From Gonium pectorale (taxonomy: Eukaryota; Chlorophyta; Chlorophyceae; Chlamydomonadales; Volvocaceae): DNA of 11,871 nucleotides. The DNA is taken from contig LSYV01000002.1 of NCBI GenBank assembly GCA_001584585.1, positions 3,122,620 to 3,134,490 on the forward strand, in the 5' to 3' direction. Below are positions 9,043 through 11,871 of this stretch, piece after piece. Both the position numbers and the translations under genes were made by a program. The stretch's first letter is position 1. Every line of letters begins with the position of its first letter. The notes under the pieces are model-generated. The model searched no databases and was not told the DNA's origin. It saw only the letters and a program-made list of their open reading frames with translations.

Positions 9043-9298
9043 TGTGTGTAAGGCCTGATGCGGACCCCTTCATCCTAATGGTGCTTTGATGCTATGTGAC
9101 GAGCCGGCAACACAATCTTTCCCGCAATGCAGCCAAGCAGTTTCAGTTGAGAGCGGGAGGGGCCTCAGGGGACGTGAGCGGTCTGCAGACTGTGGTGGCT
9201 GAAGATGTGCTGACCAGCGGGCTGGCTCCCCCCTGTTTCGTTGCATGATTTTTGCAGCGACCAACCACTTCGTCAGGCGTTGCGGATGGGCTTGTGGC

Positions 9299-9315
9299 GG
9301 GGGGGGGGGCGGGGG
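9299..9315. repeat. G tract
   Basis: Eleven consecutive G, one C, then five G. Such a run can form a quadruplex and is prone to length variation and sequencing error. Confidence 0.85.
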
Positions 9316-9399
9316 AGAGCAAAGGAGACGGGGGCAGGCGTGCCTAGGTCATGTGCCCTGCAAGCTGGCCTTCGTTTGCACCATGAGAAAGAGCTGAGC

Positions 9400-9786
9400 C
9401 GCAAAGTCGACTTTTAGCATGAACTCTTTGGAAGATATCGCTAGGTGGCAAGGTGAGCGGTTGAGTACTTTGCGGCCGAAGGTTAGCGGTTGGTCGGCCA
9501 TCTTAGTGCACCGCCTTTGCCTTGATTACCTTTTTGTAGTTGTTAAGCCATTTAGAATTCTCTGAGTTCTGCAATGATGCTTCCTTAGCTCCGTCCGATG
9601 GCGATTTCGATTGCTACCTTAAGAGGACCGCGCGCCCAGATGCTGTGTTTCATCTTATTAATTGATATTGCCCCCCAGGGTGTACATAGCGCAGTGACGA
9701 GTCGGTTGTAGCAAGAGCCCGTTTCTTAACTATAGATATAATCGGCTGGACGATGTAAAATAACTCCATTGTGCGGAGTATTTTGC
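9400..9786 (+). promoter_or_regulatory. AT-richer upstream region of gene 2 with TATA-like element
   Basis: Base composition shifts by eye from GC-rich to AT-richer over about 9400-9786. A TATA-like stretch, TATAGATATAA, lies at 9731-9741, about 46 nt before the first in-frame ATG. If it acts as a TATA box, the 5' UTR would be only about 20-30 nt long. Promoter assignment rests on position and composition only. Confidence 0.45.
9757..9784 (+). promoter_or_regulatory. Hairpin directly before the gene 2 start codon
   Basis: The arms AAAATAACTCC (9757-9767) and GGAGTATTTT (9775-9784) pair over 10 bp with one bulged A, around a 7-nt loop. The 3' arm ends two bases before ATG 9787. If transcribed, it would sit at the start codon and could affect ribosome access. 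If the TATA-like element is used, the 5' arm may lie partly upstream of the transcription start. Confidence 0.5.
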
Positions 9787-11631
9787 ATGGGGGTCATGAA
9801 CGGGCTTGAATGGCTGGTTTTCCTGTTTGCCCTCGCCTGTCCTGCAAGCAGCGCCGAGGAACCCGCCGGAGTTCTTTGGGATGTGCTGTCTTCCCGTGGT
9901 GCTAATGTCGTCGACGGTGGCGCTCTGTCCGGCAGCGCCCTCCTGCAGCCCCTCCCCTACACACTGCCTGACGCCCAGCCGGTGGACGTGAGCGGCGAGC
10001 TGCTGGTGGCGGGAAGGGGCTGGCCCGGCGGCAGACCACCCACCGGCGCGCAAACCCACGGCACGGTGCTGGACGTGTCGGCCTATGGGGAGGCGCCGGC
10101 GTTCCGCCTGCTGCCAGGTGTGAGCTGTGTGAGCCCGCCCCCCGCGTGGCTAGGGGCATTGCAATGGGCTGGGGACGTGGGGAAGGCGAAGCGCGTACGT
10201 AGAAAGACCCTACCCTGTGGGCTTTCACACCCGCCTACACACGCAGCAGCCCAAAGCACTTGCCTGTCCTGGATTTACAATACGACTGTGGACAACACCT
10301 CTTATGAAGCCCTCACGTGGTCAAGCAACACCACCCCCCGAACTCGACGCCTGTGCCACAGGAGCCAGCCTGCACCTGCGCGACCTGACGCTGCTGCTGC
10401 CGGCCCCGCCTCCGGAGGCCCTCGCCGTCGCACCCGCCAGCGTCCTCGCGCACCTGATCACCGCCTCGGGGTCGGCAGCAGCGGCTGATGGGGGCGAGGA
10501 CGCGTCCCCAACAGCGGTTTCAGTGCTGCTGTCGGATGTGACCCTGATGCTGCCTGGCGACGCGTGAGTGGGGCGCATGGGCGGAACAACGCGTGGCCTG
10601 CAAAGCGCGCAGGCCAAGTTCGTTTTACAACATAGCTTGACCTTCAGGGCTGCCACCGCCGGACAGCGCTCGGCTGCACAGGTGGCGGCGCACGCCCTGC
10701 CCCGGATGCAGCAGTTAACTTTGTTGAGGATTTCCCTGCCCTTTCCCATGCCGCGTGCTGCAAACCCTCCCGCAGCGAGCTGCGTGCCTTCATGTCCCGC
10801 CTGTGCGAGTCCACCTCCTGGCAGCACCGCGGGGCTGCGCAGCTGCGGGTGCTCGGCGGCGTGGCGATGTACGGCAACGACACCATGCAGCTCGCGCCGC
10901 CTGCGCCCCCCGCGGTGCTGCTGCGGACCAACGTGACCTCCCGCTCCGCCTCTGCGGCCCCGTGGGCGTGCAGCGCGACGGCCGTGAGCGGCGCCGGCGA
11001 GCTGCGGGCCACCGCCGCAGAGCTCCTCGCAGTCACCAGCGGCACTGTGCTGCTGTCGCTGACCGGCAACGTGACGATCGACCCGGAGACGGGAGGCTGG
11101 GGGCCGAGTGGCCTCGTGGTGCCAGAGGGCTCGCAGCTCGGGCTGTACGGAGACCCCACTCCCGGTCGGGCCACACAGGTAGGGGCGCGGTGCAGTATTT
11201 TTCAACCCCATATGGGCTATCCATATGGGCTGTCAGTGATTCCCATGCGATGACCCCGCCATGAGGCCAGCATCCCTGTTAGCGAGCGGCCCTCTAGACC
11301 TCCATGACGGAAATGGCAAAGACTGCTTGCAGTCCCATTACCGTAGCCCGCTTCCCGAGCCATCCGGTTGCTTGCACCCCTTCCACGTGCCCTCCGTTAA
11401 GTCGGCTCACGCCACGGAGCCCTCACGCGCCGCTTACTCCACTCCCCTGCCCTCCTTCCCCCGCCATCGCCAGCTGGACTTCGGCGGCCTGGAGTCCGCC
11501 CTGTCGGTGCGGCCCGGCGGTGTGGTGGTGCTGGCCGACCTGGTGCTGCTGGGGCTGCCGTACCCGCGGGACGTGCAGCGCCCCACCACCCTGCTGGCGG
11601 CCTGGGTGCACTCGGTGGCCGGGTTCGCGAG
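9787..11631 (+). CDS. Receptor-like kinase family paralogue, extracellular N-terminal part, 3'-partial (gene 2)
   Basis: Proposed exons are 9787-10117, 10362-10563, 10776-11178 and 11474-11631 (364 residues plus two bases), continuing beyond the window. The first ATG at 9787 opens a signal peptide: MGVMNGLEWLVFLFALACPA followed by SSA and then EE, with probable cleavage after SSA. ATG 9796 is an alternative that keeps the signal. The rest is an extracellular region of recurring hydrophobic strand motifs (LHLRDLTLLLP, VLLSDVTLMLP, VVLADLVLLGLP) with NDT and two NVT possible glycosylation sites, typical of beta-helix-like receptor domains. Exon 4 matches gene 1 exon 2 in motif order and in both flanking intron phases, so by homology it should continue to a membrane span and kinase; that part is not in the window. 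Donors are GTGTGA, GTGAGT, GTAGGG and, at the end, GTGCGG. Export is well supported; the kinase assignment is inferred from the paralogue. Confidence 0.75.
10118..10361 (+). other. Gene 2 intron 1, two phase-compatible acceptors
   Basis: A phase-1 intron from GTGTGA to TGCCACAG at 10361, joining LLPG to ASLHLRDLTL. A second AG at 10325 is also in phase and would add 12 residues. The 10361 site has the better acceptor context and gives the more family-like junction. Confidence 0.6.
10564..10775 (+). other. Gene 2 intron 2
   Basis: A 212-nt phase-2 intron, GTGAGT to CCTCCCGCAG. Removal joins VTLMLPGD to AELRAFMSRLCES, which parallels VTLVVPPAELALLRGLLES in gene 1. Confidence 0.75.
11179..11473 (+). 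other. Gene 2 intron 3
   Basis: A 295-nt phase-0 intron, GTAGGG to CGCCAG, with a long C/T-rich 3' end (11439-11470). Near its 5' end the sequence CCATATGGGCT occurs twice, at 11208-11218 and 11221-11231. Confidence 0.75.
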
Positions 11632-11871
11632 GTGCGGGGAGGGAGGAGGGCGGCGGCCGGCGGCGTTCAGTGCGTGCGGATTGGTGTTGCCGGCGGCTGG
11701 CGGTGGTGTGCGTGTGCGTGGGGCGGGCGGGGCGGGCCCCGGTCGCCTGTGCACGCCCGGAGGGCGGGCGGCGGCGTACATACAGATCTTGCGGCTTTGT
11801 GCTGCGGGCGGATGGCGGGTGTCTGTGTTGGGAAGGCAAACAGCGCGCTCAAAACATAATGCAAGCAAAGG
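11632..11871 (+). other. Probable gene 2 intron 4, incomplete
   Basis: Sequence after the donor GTGCGG at 11632 is G-rich, then GC-rich with no family-like coding. The matching gene 1 exon also ends here in phase 2. The acceptor lies beyond the window. Confidence 0.5.

Larger units (their letters stand above)
5971..9400. other. Intergenic region without a supportable gene
   Basis: I found no ORF with recognisable domains, no tRNA or rRNA and no transposon termini over this stretch. Open frames on both strands are at most about 160 codons, lack motifs and overlap each other, as expected in GC-rich DNA. It holds a 17-bp direct repeat (6115-6150), purine-rich G tracts (6685-6747), a small hairpin (8273-8290), an imperfect duplicated segment (8874-8894 and 8967-8988) and a long G run (9299-9315). 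TGTAA occurs at 6222, 7375 and 9047 on the + strand, and as TTACA at 8842 for the minus strand. An unrecognised, spliced or non-coding gene cannot be excluded. Confidence 0.5.

Noticed and set aside
1..11871. CRISPR array, phage or bacterial defence system.
   Set aside because: No regularly spaced repeats and no bacterial gene organisation; the spliced, GC-rich algal-type genes explain the supported coding sequence.

Overview
The window looks like nuclear DNA of a chlamydomonad (volvocine-type) green alga. The clues are very GC-rich coding sequence, GC-biased third codon positions, short GT-AG introns of roughly 90-300 nt, Gly/Pro/Ala-rich low-complexity protein segments, and TGTAA-type polyadenylation signals. 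There are no bacterial operons and no ribosome-binding-site logic. The lineage is an inference from these features; no species can be named from the sequence alone.

Layout. (1) Positions 1-4715, + strand: the 3' part of a seven-exon gene (5' end outside the window) for a predicted receptor-like protein kinase. It has an extracellular region with beta-helix-like leucine/valine-rich motifs, a Gly-rich plus Pro-rich insertion, a Pro-rich stalk, one membrane span, a long cytoplasmic linker and a TKL-like Ser/Thr kinase domain. (2) Positions 4716-5970: probable long 3' UTR ending at the first TGTAA after the stop. (3) About 5971-9786: nearly 4 kb with no gene I can support, only weak ORFs and small repeats, becoming visibly AT-richer over the last ~400 nt. 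(4) Positions 9787-11631 and beyond, + strand: the 5' part of a second gene of the same family, with signal peptide and the start of its extracellular region in four exons; the rest lies beyond the window.

The two genes are head-to-tail paralogues. Where they overlap in the family architecture (gene 1 exon 2, gene 2 exon 4), the exon starts in phase 0, ends in phase 2 and carries alignable motifs. The main difference there is about 116 extra residues of Gly/Pro-rich sequence in gene 1. The predicted role is sensing an extracellular or cell-wall cue and signalling through a cytoplasmic kinase; the ligand is unknown.

I see no CRISPR array, tRNA, rRNA or recognisable transposon. The most interesting points are the tandem receptor-kinase pair, a 3n-length stop-free intron inside the kinase glycine loop, a kinase catalytic loop lacking both its usual basic residues, and a hairpin with a start-stop mini-uORF just before the second gene's start codon. 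No clearly undescribed biological system is demonstrable here.
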